From Costus lasius (taxonomy: Eukaryota; Streptophyta; Magnoliopsida; Zingiberales; Costaceae), in contig CM050450.1 of the NCBI GenBank assembly GCA_027563935.2, positions 28,755,439 through 28,819,438 of the forward strand: DNA of 64,000 nt. Reading direction: 5' to 3'. Numbering within the stretch: the first letter of the stretch is position 1; each line of letters begins with the position of its first letter. Under the pieces are notes generated by a model that saw only the letters and a list, made by a program, of their open reading frames with translations, ran no database searches and had not been told where the DNA came from. Positions 43,959 to 55,604 of the stretch are shown one piece after another. Both the position numbers and the translations under genes were made by a program.

Positions 43959-45792
43959 ATGGTTTTCGCATGTTCATATGATTGCTTTTGCTTGTTGTGA
44001 TCCGGGTATGCTAATACATGTTATAGATCTATATTGAAGTTTCATTAAGTTTGCGCATGTTACCTTAGATACAAGTATCTAGTTGCGCATGTTAATGTAG
44101 ATGAAAGCTTCTTACTTTGTTGCGCATGTTGTAAGTTGTTTTTACCTAAAAACTTGTAACATCTTGCGCGCTCCATCTAGATCTATAAGCGCCTACTTTA
44201 AACCCTTAGACGGGTTGATAGGGTTGAAGTCACAGTCTAGTCTAGATCCAAATAGTCTGATCAGACCATCTGACAGCCTAGATGGGTCGACCAGATGGCA
44301 CCTGTGCGCAAGCACGAGGTGGCTATAGGTCGACTGCAGACAGGCGTGTAGCGAGGTCTGGTTGAGACAATCAGTGAACACACATGAGTTAGGCCCGGGG
44401 TCACACCCGCTTGCCAGAACTCATGAGGGTTGTTCAGCCCAGCGCATGCATCGTTGACCATTGGGTCGACTCAAGTCAGTTAGGACTTGGTGCATGCAAG
44501 GGTAGTGGATCTGACTAGACATGATGAGTGGATCCCTATTAATGGACCGTTGTAAGGTAGTAGGGCACATAAGAAAAATAAAATTGATACCAAGGGGTTT
44601 TCAAAATTTTATTTTGTTATTGGATCACATGATGAATGAATACCATGATGTATGTCTATTTCATCTTATGTGGGTTGCCCTTTTAATGTGTGCTGTGCTG
44701 GGGCCTGCGTGCCTAGATTAAAACAAAAATGTAAATTATTATATTTGTGATCTGCGCATCACATTTTAATTAATTTATTGTGTAATTGACCTGCGAGTCA
44801 ATCTTGTCTAGATAGATTAAATTGTACATTTAATCAGACAAGAGCACAGAGCACACTTGGCAGAGGCGCATGCAGCAGAGGCTTGACCAGGTGGGAGGTC
44901 TAGGGTTCGACCCTATGACAGGCGCATCTACTTGGTGGGCGCACCTGAGCTGCAGAGGGCGCTTGGGCCCTGGTCTGGGCCAGATGAGATGCAGATAACT
45001 CATGAAAAGCTCAAGTGAAGACTTAAGTTATCTTAAGGTCTTACCTAGGCTTAATGGGCGTTTACCACATAAGATCATCATGCTTTCTTTTATTGTTTAA
45101 ATAATTAGAATTGCATGCTTTATTTATCCTCTGCTATCACCATAGGGTTTGCATGATAGTTAAGAAGATAAAAGACCGTTAAAATCCAACGCAAAATATC
45201 AAGCACGTAAGCCTTCTGACGCGAAACCTCACTGTTCTGACTATCGTTGGGGCCGTGTTGTACCCACTCAGTGGGCACGCCCATCTATCTTCAGACGGTG
45301 TGTGATTTCACCTGCGTGTTACAGAGAAGGGATTTATCGCTTCTCGTTGCTCAACATAGCACGTGGTGGTCCAGGGAGTAGGTCAGGTCAGCTTGACCAT
45401 GTAGGCTACATATGGGGCATATGTTAGCTATATGGAGGCAGCCATCTGTGGGATCAGAGACTGTGTTGTACCAACTCAGTTGGCACAGTCTGCTGGATTG
45501 CCTAGATGAAGGGGAATCGCACGGGTTGGCGATTGGCAGGGACTGCCTACCAGAAATTAGTGCTTGTACTCTCTATGCATCTTATCTCGCCTGAGGGGGA
45601 CGCGGAGACCAAGTATGAAATCTGGATCCCATCTCACTAAAAAAGTGTTACTCTTTCGGACTGTTTTTATGGATTTTTCAGTCAGATAAAATAGTGAGAA
45701 AAGAATCATTCTTAAGTCCTGGATTGATTCTAAACATTGATACTGACCTTGCTGTTCTTGCATTGTTGTAGATTCCTGCAGCAACGAACACC
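43959..45792 (+). other. Cop-C untranslated leader with tRNA-like segment
   Basis: About 1.83 kb, homologous to the Cop-B leader (6847-8682). The stretch 44866-44925 (TGGCAGAGGCGCATG ... GGTGGGAGGTCTAGGGTTCGACCC) looks like a tRNA-derived A-box/B-box pair. No frame is conserved with Cop-B, so it is treated as non-coding. Confidence 0.75.
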
Positions 45793-48700
45793 ATGAGCTT
45801 TAATGTGCGATCCCTACTGGAAAGGGAGAAGTTTGCTGGGCCAAACTTCTCAGACTGGTACGGACACCTTAAGATTGTTCTTAAGGCTGAGAGGAAACTG
45901 TATGTCCTCGAGACGGCTATACCGCCTCAACCCGTTCCGAACGCCGCAAGGGCGGTTCGGGAAGCCTATGAAAAGCATGTCAATGATAGCATTGATGTCG
46001 CTTGCCTGATGCTAGCGTCTATGATGCCACAGCTGCAGCGTCAGCATGAGGATATGTCTGCTATAGAAATTATAGCAAACCTCAAGATGCTGTATGCTGC
46101 ACAGGCGAGGACTGAACGCTATAATTTGACCAAGCTTTTCTTTCAGAGCAAACTGACTGAAGGGAGTCCAGTGGGAGCTCATGTGCTCAAGATGATTGGG
46201 CACAAAGAGGCTCTAGAGAAACTGGGGCATACCATCAATCAGGAGCTTGCTGTAGACATTATTCTGCAGTCTCTCCCGGCCTCTTTCGATCCGTTCATTA
46301 TTAATTTTAATATGAACAAGATCGACTGTACTCCGGCAGAGTTGCTGAATATGCTCTTGACTACAGAGGAGACTCTAAAGGGAAAGCCTTCAACCTCTGT
46401 CTTGATGTTTCCTTCCAGGAACAAGAAGAAGGGGAAGAAGGGCAAAGCCCCTGTCAAGAACTACAACAAGGCTCTGAAACAAAAGGTTAAGCGGTCGAAG
46501 GAATACAGATGTTTCCATTGTGGCCAGCTAGGTCACTGGAAAAAGGACTGTAAAGCGCTCCAAGGAGACAAGAAGGGAAGCATCGCTTCTGGCTCAGGTA
46601 TTTTTGTGACTGAAGTCATGATATCTTCTTCTTCTATATCATGGGTGTTGGACACTGCATGTGGAGTTCATATTTGTTCAAATGTACAGGAACTCAAGAG
46701 AAGAAGACAGGTGGGACAGCATGAGGTGGACCTACGAGTTGGAAATGGGGCACGGGTTGCTGCTGTTACTGTAGGAGAATATTACATCTCATTACCATCT
46801 GGACTTGTATTAGAACTGAACAATTGTTATTTTGTACCTAGCATTACCAAGAATATTATCTCTATTCCTGCTCTTGTCAGGAAAGGGTTTTCCTTTGAAT
46901 GCAAGACTTCAAAGTGTTATCTTTCTCTTGATAATATTGTTTATGCTACTGGGTCAATTAACAATGGGTTATTCATGTTGGACATGGAATGTTCTATACA
47001 AAACATTGATAATAAGAAAGCCAAGTATGCTGATGACAGCACCTTGCTATGGCATAGTCGTTTAGGCCATATTAACAAGAAACGCATTAAGCGGTTGCAT
47101 GATCATGGACTGCTGGGATCATTCTCCTATGAGGAGATTGATACATGCAAAGCTTGTTTAATGGGCAAAATGACGAAGGCTCCTTTTCCTCACAAAGGTC
47201 AAAGGGCTTCAGGTTTACTTGACCTTATACACAGTGATGTGTGTGGGCCATTTAGTAAACATGGCAGAGGTGGCTATTCATACTTCATTACCTTTACTGA
47301 TGATTTCAGTAGATATGGGTATGTCTATCTAATGAGACATAAGAGTGAATCTTTTGACAAGTTCAAAGAGTTCAAAAATGAAGTACAAAATCAGCTAGGC
47401 CGAAATATCAAGGCACTTCGCTCAGATCGAGGTGGAGAATACCTAAGTCAAGAGTTTACTGACTATCTGAAGGAGTGTGGGATTATCTCACAGCTCACTC
47501 CACCAGGAACACCGCAATGGAATGGTGTGTCCGAGAGGAGGAACAGAACCTTACTGGATATGGTTCGTTCTATGATGAGTCAGGCTACTCTACCTTACTC
47601 CTTTTGGGGATTTGCACTGGAAACAGCTGCAAAGGTACTAAACCGAGTGCCATCCAAGGCAGTTTCAAAGACTCCATATGAGTTATGGTATGGGAAACAG
47701 CCGAGCTTGACATTTATTAAGATCTGGGGTTGCGAGGCTTATGTCAAAAAGCTCGCCTCTGGGAAACTAGAGAGCAGATCTGAGAAATGCATCTTTGTCG
47801 GTTACCCTAAGGAAACTAAGGGTTATTATTTCTACGATCCCAAAGAGAACAAAGTATTTGTTGCTCGGACGGCAATTTTTCTTGAGAAGGAATTTCTTCT
47901 ATAAGAAGCCAGTGGGAGAGAAATAAAGCTGGATGAGAATCCAGAGGAAGGACAAAGTAGTCAAGCACAGTTGGATGAGCCTGAGTCAGTAGAACAGGTT
48001 ATTGAACAACCTGAGGCTCAGATATCACGGGAACCGCGAAGATCGGGAAGGATCCGTCGACAGCCTGAGCGCTATGACGGAGTCTACATCATTGATCATG
48101 ATGAACCCCTCACTTATGCGGATGCGGTCAGTGGACCGGAGTCAGCTAGATGGCTTGAAGCTATGCGAGCCGAGATGGACTCCATGTCAGATAATCAAGT
48201 CTGGGATTTGGTTGATCCGCCTCCGGGAGTAATCCCTATAGGCTGTAAATGGATCTTCAAGAAGAAGATTGACATGGATGGTAACGTAGTTACCTATAAA
48301 GGCAGGCTAGTTGCGAAAGGTTTCAAACAAATCTACGGGATAGATTATGATGAAACTTTCTCTCCTGTAGCCATGTTCAAGTCTATTCGGATTATTCTTG
48401 CGATAGCAGCATATTACGATTATGAGATCTGGCAAATGGATGTGAAGACTGCTTTCCTTAATGGAAAATTGGATGAGGATGTGTATATGACACAACCTGA
48501 AGGTTTCACTAATCCATCAGATCGTCATAAAATATGCAAGTTAAAGAAGTCCATTTATGGACTTAAGCAAGCATCTAGAAGCTGGAATATTCGTTTTGAT
48601 GAATCAATCTGTGAATTTGGTTTCATCAAGAATGAAGATGACCCGTGTGTATATAAGAGGTTTAGTGGGAGCGTGATTACTTTCCTAGTCCTCTATGTCG

Positions 48701-49677
48701 ATGATATCTTAATCATTGGAAACGATATTCCTGAGCTGCATGCTGTTAAAGCATGGTTAAGAAAATGTTTCCAGATGAAAGATTTAGGAGAAGCAGCCTA
48801 TGTCTTAGGTGTGAAGATCTACAGAGATAGATCTAAGAGGCTTCTCGGGCTGTGCCAGAGTACTTACATCGATAAAGTCCTTGAGAGATTCCATTTAGAG
48901 AATTCTAAAAGAGGATATCTTCCAGTCAGACATGGTCTGAATCTTTCAAAGAGTCAGTGTCCACAAACACAGACTGAGAAAGATGAAATGGACAATACGC
49001 CTTATGCTTCGGCTATTGGATCCATTATGTATGCGATGTTGTGTACTCGCCCAGACGTCGCTTACGGGTTAAGCGTGACCAGTCGATTCCAAAGTAATCC
49101 AGGTCAGGCGCACTGGATTGCGGTCAAGAACATTTTAAAATATCTGCGGAGGACCAAAGATATGTTCTTGATATATGGAGGTCAGGAAGAACTCAGTATT
49201 GAAGGATATACTGACGCTTCGTTCCAATCTGACCAGGATGATTTCCGATCGCAATCAGGCTATATTTTTAGCTTGAATGGTGGAGCAGTGGTATGGAAAA
49301 GTTTCAAACAGTCTATCATTGCTGATTCCACAACAGAAGCCGAGTATGTTGCAGCCTCGGAAGCATCTAAGGAGGCAGTATGGATTCGCAAGTTCGTTCA
49401 GGAACTTGGTGTTGTTCCTTCGAGTGCAGATCCTTTGGTTATCTTCTGTGATAACACTGGAGCAATCGCACAAGCAAAGGAACCACGGTCGCACCAGAAG
49501 TCCAAGCACATACAGAGACGGTTTCACTTGATCCGGGAGATCATTGATCGTGGTGAGATCAAAATCTGCAAGGTTCATACAGATGACAATCTGGCTGACC
49601 CGCTTACCAAGCCTCTGGCGCAGCAGAAGCATGAGAAGCACTGTAATAACATGGGTTTGAGATTTCTCAACCATTAG
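45793..49677 (+). pseudogene. Cop-C gag-pol polyprotein (one nonsense codon)
   Basis: Start ATG at 45793 (MSFNVRSLLEREK). Gag occupies residues 1 to about 260, with a zinc knuckle CFHCGQLGHWKKDC at 240-253. The protease motif WVLDTACG has its catalytic Asp at 287. In integrase the HHCC domain begins at His 421, and the catalytic triad is D482, D545 and E581, so the last pair is 35 apart as expected. A TAA at 47902-47904 (CAA in Cop-B) ends translation at residue 703, just after integrase. Beyond it the frame is open to 49677: RT with YVDD at 48694-48705 and RNase H with Asp 49213, Glu 49342 and Asp 49450. Apart from this codon every catalytic residue I checked is present. Gag, protease and integrase could still be made; RT and RNase H would need readthrough. 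Confidence 0.96.
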
Positions 49678-49686
49678 ATTAAGTGC

Positions 49687-49697
49687 AAGTGGGAGAT
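49687..49697 (+). promoter_or_regulatory. Cop-C polypurine tract
   Basis: AAGTGGGAGAT directly before the 3' LTR. Confidence 0.87.
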
Positions 49698-51371
49698 TGT
49701 TGGGGTATGCCCTTAAGGCTAATGTTTGAGGCCTTGGGATTCTTTCAGTATCATGTATAAACTCTTATGTTTATAAAGGCAATGGTTGTTATTCAGTTTG
49801 TTACATTGTCTGCTGCAATAAGTGTGCTTCTGAATAATGTCTCAATGCTGTTCAGCTTGGCTGACATGCTGTAATGTCCTTAGTCGAGATATCTTGGTGA
49901 ACATGAGACAGCCTTGATATGATTGAGACTAATATGTGTTCTAATCTTATAGGATGCTTCGAGCATGGAATAAGATGTAGACTCATGGGTACATTGGATG
50001 TACTGGACAGACCCTACTAGGATATTCAATTGCTTGTCACAATGTGAATAATCCTTGTTTGCAACAAGTGGCACATGTCCTCTGACTTGAGATCACTTGT
50101 GTTTCTAAAATGATGATTGTCATTGTTTTGAGGTAGTTCAATATCATTTGAAATATAATGGTTATAGACTATCTTGGATAATGATCATGAGTCAGGTTAG
50201 GACAATAGTGATAGATATAGGATTGCCGTCTCCTTGTTTGGAGTGTGATGTTCTAAAGGGGCCCCCCTGGATGAGGTGATTGAGAAAGTGTATGGCCATA
50301 CCCAGGTGACTATGTTCATCTGATCTAATCATGCTCATCATATTGGAGTTACAGGCTTGACACGCTTGTCCAATAAGAACATCCAGTGGCAAAGGAAACA
50401 TGTATGCCTAGTGAAGTGGATTCACACTTGTGCTGTGGTTTGGGTGTAGTCTTGGAAGACTCTTTCCTTTATATTGGGAGACAGTGATGTGTTGCTAGAT
50501 ACCCCTCACTGATCGTGATAACGTAAGTTATCGTTACCGACATTTAAAGGAACCCTCAGGGTCGCACAATTTGATGATATGGCTTACTTAAGTCAGATCG
50601 TGTGGACTGAATTGTTTTGGTTCAGTTTAAAGGAGTTTAAACTCTGATTGTAAGTGAGATCTGGTCTGATCATGTTTGATTGATTAGGGCTTGAGATCGG
50701 TAAGCTTCGATCGAGAGTATTGATGCTAGATCGGTGAGATCAAAAGCATCAAGAGATCAACGGTTAAATCTTGAACCATTGGTTCAATGAGATCTAGGCC
50801 AAGGCTTGGGCTGGTTTGATTTGGTCTTTGAACCAAATGCATCTAAACCGAATTGATTTGAACCGGTTCACTTATGTGAACGTATGGTTCAAAGGCAAGA
50901 GGAGTTTTCGATGATTTAAGAGGAGGTTTTAAGTGAACTTAAAACTTGCTATTTTGGGAAGGCGTTTTGCTAGAGGAAAACGCTCCCACGTTCGAACGCC
51001 TCTCTAGCCTCTTCCTCTCTCGTCTTGGGTGCTCTTCACGCCAAGAGGTGAATTCGGCCAGCAAGGTCCTCTCTCTCAATCTCCTTCACGCGACAAGGGG
51101 CACTTGGAGATCCTTGCTAGCACAAGGAGCGACAAGAAGAAAGCTACTTCTCATCTTGTGTGCGCATCTTGTGGAGGAGACCCCTTTCGATCTCTTCTTC
51201 CAAGACGCCATTCGAACTAATAGCTATGGTATGAATCCTTTTCATCTATATAAGCTGTTGATGTTGATCATATGGCATGCAAAAGATCTTTAGGAAACCC
51301 TTACTTCCTTGCGAAAATCTAATATGCGCCTCCCATAGGGTTTCGGCCCCCTTTGGCTTAGGGGTTCTTCA
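49698..51371 (+). repeat. Cop-C 3' LTR
   Basis: 1674 bp; seven substitutions from the 5' LTR and no indel seen. Confidence 0.97.
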
Positions 51372-51376
51372 GTTGA
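51372..51376. repeat. Target-site duplication of Cop-C, right copy
   Basis: GTTGA, identical to 42266-42270. Confidence 0.95.
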
Positions 51377-52080
51377 CGCCGGTTATCTGCTGCCAGGTCG
51401 GGGAAGGAGCTTGAGATCGCCAGCGAGGAGATGAGCTTTGTAGAACCAGGAGACAGAGAGCTCTTGAGATCAGGCGCAGCTTGTTGCTCGTTCGTGAGAT
51501 GGTGACAGAGACAAAGGCGGCAATGGAAGCGCTCCTTCATTGTTAAGTCGTGGGTTCTGAAAAGAACTAGGCGACCATAGCTCAGGAGATGCAATCATGG
51601 CAGTGAAGGACATGGCGGTGAAGTGCGCGAGTGCGGCTAGTAGCGTGTTGTTGATGCAGAAGGTCGAGACATCAATGGAGTGGTTCTCTGGCTGATGGAG
51701 AATATGACGTCGTAAAGCACAGCTTGGCGCCGATGCAGGAGGTGGCAACGCGAGTGAAATATCTGACACTTCATCGCTGATCGGAGAAAATGATGCGTAA
51801 GCATCCCTTCATCGCTGACCGTGGGTTCTGAAGAGAACTAGGCGGTCAACTCCGGTGAAGTAATGAACGAAGAGGTGGCCAAGACTTTGAGGTGGAACAA
51901 AATTTAGACTGCTAAGTTATCGTCACGGGTTGGTGATGGCGACGAACCTGTTGAGCGTTTCCATCATTGCTGGCCGTGGGTTCTGAAAAGAACCAGGCGA
52001 CCAGCTCCGGCGATGAACGTGCAAACATGGCAATGATGAACGGTGGATTGGTGTGAGAAGACAAGAGTTTCTCACGGTTT
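51377..52080 (-). other. NonG internal region, part next to the 5' LTR
   Basis: It holds three more copies of the hairpin motif and a block (51372-51480) similar to 42129-42190 (gacg-cggttatctgctg, gagcttgagatc, ggcgcagcttgt), so the internal DNA itself grew by duplication. Minus-strand frames of 78 and 99 codons (51358-51769) show no recognised domain. Confidence 0.7.
51553..51994. repeat. Hairpin repeats 3 to 5 of NonG
   Basis: GGTTCTGAAAAGAACT at 51553-51568, GGTTCTGAAGAGAACT at 51824-51839 and GGTTCTGAAAAGAACC at 51979-51994. Each is preceded by cgtg or a close variant and followed by aggcg-cca-ctc-gg. The stem-loop is kept while the spacing varies (126-271 bp, counting across the Cop-C insertion). 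Confidence 0.85.
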
Positions 52081-52092
52081 CCTCTAATACCA
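52081..52092 (-). promoter_or_regulatory. NonG primer-binding site
   Basis: The minus strand reads TGGTATTAGAGG one base after the 5' LTR, continuing AAAC. It differs from the standard iMet complement at TATTAG instead of TATCAG, the same variant as seen after the Gyp-D 5' LTR (24110-24121). Confidence 0.8.
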
Positions 52093-52093
52093 T

Positions 52094-53147
52094 TGACGCA
52101 GGGCGGAAGAGCGCATGTTGCTGGAGAAGAGAAAGAAGAAGAGAAACCCTTAGCTTAGCAAGCTAAGGGGGAAGAGGAGAACTACATTCCCTAAACCTAT
52201 CCTCACAAGGAGGAAGCCAACACCACGAATGTTCCAAAAATATACTTAACTTCACTACTCAAAACATGAGAATTACATTAGTTTTATAGCCTTTTCCCCT
52301 CAACAGATACATGGACTTCCAAGTTAATCTATGGTACTTATCTCCTTTGATGGGATCGGATGGAGAGGATGAAACCATCGCTTGGATTCCTTTGCTTGTG
52401 GGCGAAGCAATTGCAGGAGTTTGTAGGCGCATGCGGTTGGCTGGAATTGCTGGTGAATATGCTGGAAGATTTACTTGTCTTGCTGATTCCTTGTGAGGTT
52501 GAATGCCCATGAAACTTTGCTGACATTTGGAGCGACGTGGCTACCGACTACAAGCTGCAATTTTGTCTTTTCCTTTTCAAGTAAAGCTGTAACGTGTAGC
52601 ACCTCGTTCTTGGGGCTTTGATATCTTTGGGCTGCATTTTGGACCTCTTATTGATGCTTGATTTGATTTTTTAATTTAGGCTTGAATTGCAAGGCATGCG
52701 GCAGCTGAGATTCGTGAAGATTGGCGTGGCTGCAAGATGGCTGATTTGATGATCCCATTTGGTTATTGCATCTTGACTTTGAGTTGAATGTTGACTTTGA
52801 CTAAAGTGGCGTGTGGCTTGAATCTGGACTTGAGGATTTGCTTGTTGACTGAAATTGAATGTTGACTAGAGTTGACATGATTTGACCATTGAAGCTTGAT
52901 GTTGACATGGCTGATATTGGATTTGAGTTTTAATCTTCTTCAGATGTTGACTTGGCTATTCCTACTCAAAACAAAGGAAATGTAAACCTAAACTAAATGC
53001 AGCTTAATATATTAACTAGTAATTTAAAATGCTTAGAAAATAAAGTTTAAACTAATCCTAATTACAACAAAACAAGTAAACACTAATTCAAAACAAGTAA
53101 ACACTTATTTAAAACATGATTAAGCTTCTAAAAATGCTCCTGCATCA
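52094..53147 (-). repeat. NonG 5' LTR
   Basis: 1054 bp; plus strand TGACGCAGGG to CTCCTGCATCA. It contains the TTGAC cluster around 52770-52960. Its terminus is intact here, unlike the mutated base at 40409. Confidence 0.93.
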
Positions 53148-53152
53148 TAATA
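53148..53152. repeat. Target-site duplication of NonG, right copy
   Basis: TAATA, identical to 40404-40408. Confidence 0.88.
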
Positions 53153-55544
53153 TATAGAAGATTATTAATCAATTTACCATCATCATGAACATGGCCAATT
53201 TCTCGTGGCATAAATAATGCAAATCCCTCTTTTTGTGCTACTCCTACGGGAAGAAGGTAAGAAAACGTAAAGCGTTCTCCTAGTTTACCAACCTCTTGCT
53301 TCTAAAGGCTGCCCTATCTCAGCTAGATTTTGGCCCAGCCTACTACAAGGATCCCGTGTACTGTACATTATCATCTTTCTCTCTCCTAGGTTCCCTACAC
53401 AAGAATCTTGACAATTATACCATAATAGTCTTAGTGCTAAGGACGTAATATATCAACTTGATTAGTTCAATTCATTCAAATAAATCAAAGGAAAACACTA
53501 TATGTATTTATATCTTGTATTTTTATAGTGTTTTTAGAACACTGACATTGCAAAATATATCTTTATTTATCATTGTTACACTCATTTTGTCTTAAATACT
53601 TGTAATTGTTAATAATATTCACTTTCTATTCAATTTTAACACATTTTAGGGAAAAATAACTAAATTTTGATACAATTTGGAAGATTTGAGACTATGGTTG
53701 GATTTCTGACATTGAGACGAGGCCGTCCATTAAATTGTATGTAAATCAGAGCTTCATGGAAATTAGGGCCCACTCGTAAACTCTCTCACAACCATAATCT
53801 TCTAAAGAGCATAGAAAAAATCATAATCAGATCATAACAGGTGTCATAGCCATAAAGTCCTTAGCCCATAAATTAAAGATTTTGCATAGTAGAAATTTGT
53901 CACAGCCATAATTCTTCCCACCTGCCATGATTTTGCAGCATTTTACTATTCGATTTAGCTTATTTTTTTAACTATGTTTTAGGGGAAATTTTTATGGAAG
54001 GTCCTTAATGTATCTAAGGTTTTTTTTTTGGAAGGTTTGGATGGATCTTTTGGCAAGTTCTGAAGGGAGATTTTGTAGGGGTGCAAGGGCAAGTTATTCA
54101 TCTATAAGTCTCTGATCTTCATTTTCTGCATCAATCCTCATGAGAGAGTCTTAGATTTGTCTTTTCCTGATCTCTCGTTAATTTTATTACATATATTTAT
54201 TGTCTTCTGCTAGTCAACTTGTAGCTTTATTTAACTAGATTTCTAAATCATTCATTCTCAATTTATCTAGCTAGTAATATCAAGATAAGTTAGTACTTGG
54301 ATATTGGTCTATGTGAGATGATATTTTTACTACTTCGATAGGTCGTGCACTTGTGGTGAGCCCATAAGGTATCCATACAAAATAGGAGCCATTGGAAGCA
54401 TGATAAAATTGACTTTTCAAAAAATCTGGTTTAATATAATTTGGCAAAATACACAAAACGTTATAGCATTTGGAGTGACAAAAGGGTAAGAATGTTGAAT
54501 TCTAAGGTTACAGAATCCTTGAGCTAAAAGGTAGTATTTGTTTAAGGATGTAGTTAATCTCAAATGTATGCAATATATGATTGGAAAGATATTTGACTCT
54601 TCTTCCTTTCAAAACAAGTATCATTTACAACTCATGTGTATATTCAAAGCTATAAGGAGAATACCACAAGAAGGTTAGCCTAGTATTTTTGAGAAAAAAT
54701 GTGCTAAATGTTGCTACCTATTTGATACCTTAATTGAGTTGAAAAGCTATTCAAGTTATCTTTTGCACAAAATAATTTCTATTTCAAAACAATTTATGTG
54801 TACAAAGTTAAAAGATAAACATTCTAAAGAGGTCAGATTTGCTTAAATCATAGCACCTTAACTACTCTTTTAAAATTTTATATAGTAATTTGGTAAAATA
54901 TTACAAATTCATTTTCATTTTAGTTAATTAGAGTCTTAAATAGGTGGTTAAGTCATAAACATAATTTTTTATCAAACTATCATATTCTTGAAAATAGAAT
55001 TGTAAGGTATTGGTTTGAAACTTGCCTTATCTAAAATTGAATTCTCTAATCTTCTTCTTCCCTAATTCTCCACCCCAACTTTACTTTTCCCCCCAGCCAA
55101 ATGCAAGTTGCTAGTAACTAGAGCTTGGTGTGAGATCCATCTTCCATGCATTAATTAGCTTTTAGCTTTTTCCTAATAATCATTTTAATTATAATTAATA
55201 AAACATTTATAATATTGGTAATATTTAAAATATTCTAATAATTTTTTAATTATTAGTAATTAAAAATTAGTAATATAATTATTATATTGGTAATATTTAA
55301 TAAGTATTTAAATTATTCTAAAGAAATATAGTAGTGTAAACTATAATATTTTTAAAAAATATTTTAATTATTATTAAAAAAAATAGTGTAACCCATAATA
55401 TTTTTAATAATTATTTTAATTATAATTACTAAAAAAAATAATCAAACATTTTTATCTTAGTTTTATTTTTAATAAAAAAATTATAAACTATTGTTAATTA
55501 ATTTAAATATATTTTATTCATTCTTTTATTAGTAAATTTTATAT

Positions 55545-55604
<60 letters not shown>

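Larger units (their letters stand above)
42271..51371 (+). mobile_element. Cop-C: complete Ty1/copia element, 9.1 kb
   Basis: Two 1674-bp LTRs differ at 7 positions by my count (0.4%). A tRNA-iMet primer site, a gag-pol of 1294 codon positions with one nonsense codon, a polypurine tract and a perfect GTTGA duplication complete it. It is the youngest insertion in the window and belongs to the same family as Cop-B and the solo LTR at 21353. It lies in NonG. Confidence 0.97.
40409..53147 (-). mobile_element. NonG: non-autonomous LTR retrotransposon (about 3.6 kb without Cop-C)
   Basis: LTRs are 40409-41480 (3', 1072 bp) and 52094-53147 (5', 1054 bp), with target duplication TAATA, a primer site (52081-52092) and a purine tract (41481-41494). 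Removing Cop-C and one GTTGA leaves about 1.5 kb of internal DNA with no gag, protease, integrase or RT similarity. In element orientation the LTR starts TGATGCAGGAGCAT, identical to the first 14 bases of the Gyp-D LTR, and the primer region shares GTATTAGAGGA with Gyp-D. I infer it uses Gyp-D-type proteins, like the non-autonomous partners known for CRM elements. Confidence 0.88.

Noticed and set aside
44866..44925. A functional tRNA gene in the Cop-C leader
   Set aside because: B-box and partial A-box are present, but no acceptor stem or full cloverleaf can be drawn, so I report it only as tRNA-like.
42271..51371. Cop-C as a fully intact, autonomous element
   Set aside because: The TAA at 47902-47904 ends gag-pol after integrase; the second open frame starts at an internal Met and has no gag-protease-integrase.
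53153..53420. Organelle-derived insert
   Set aside because: I compared the legible peptide with plastid proteins I know (photosystem, cytochrome, ATP synthase, ribosomal and Ycf products) and found no match; left as unidentified.
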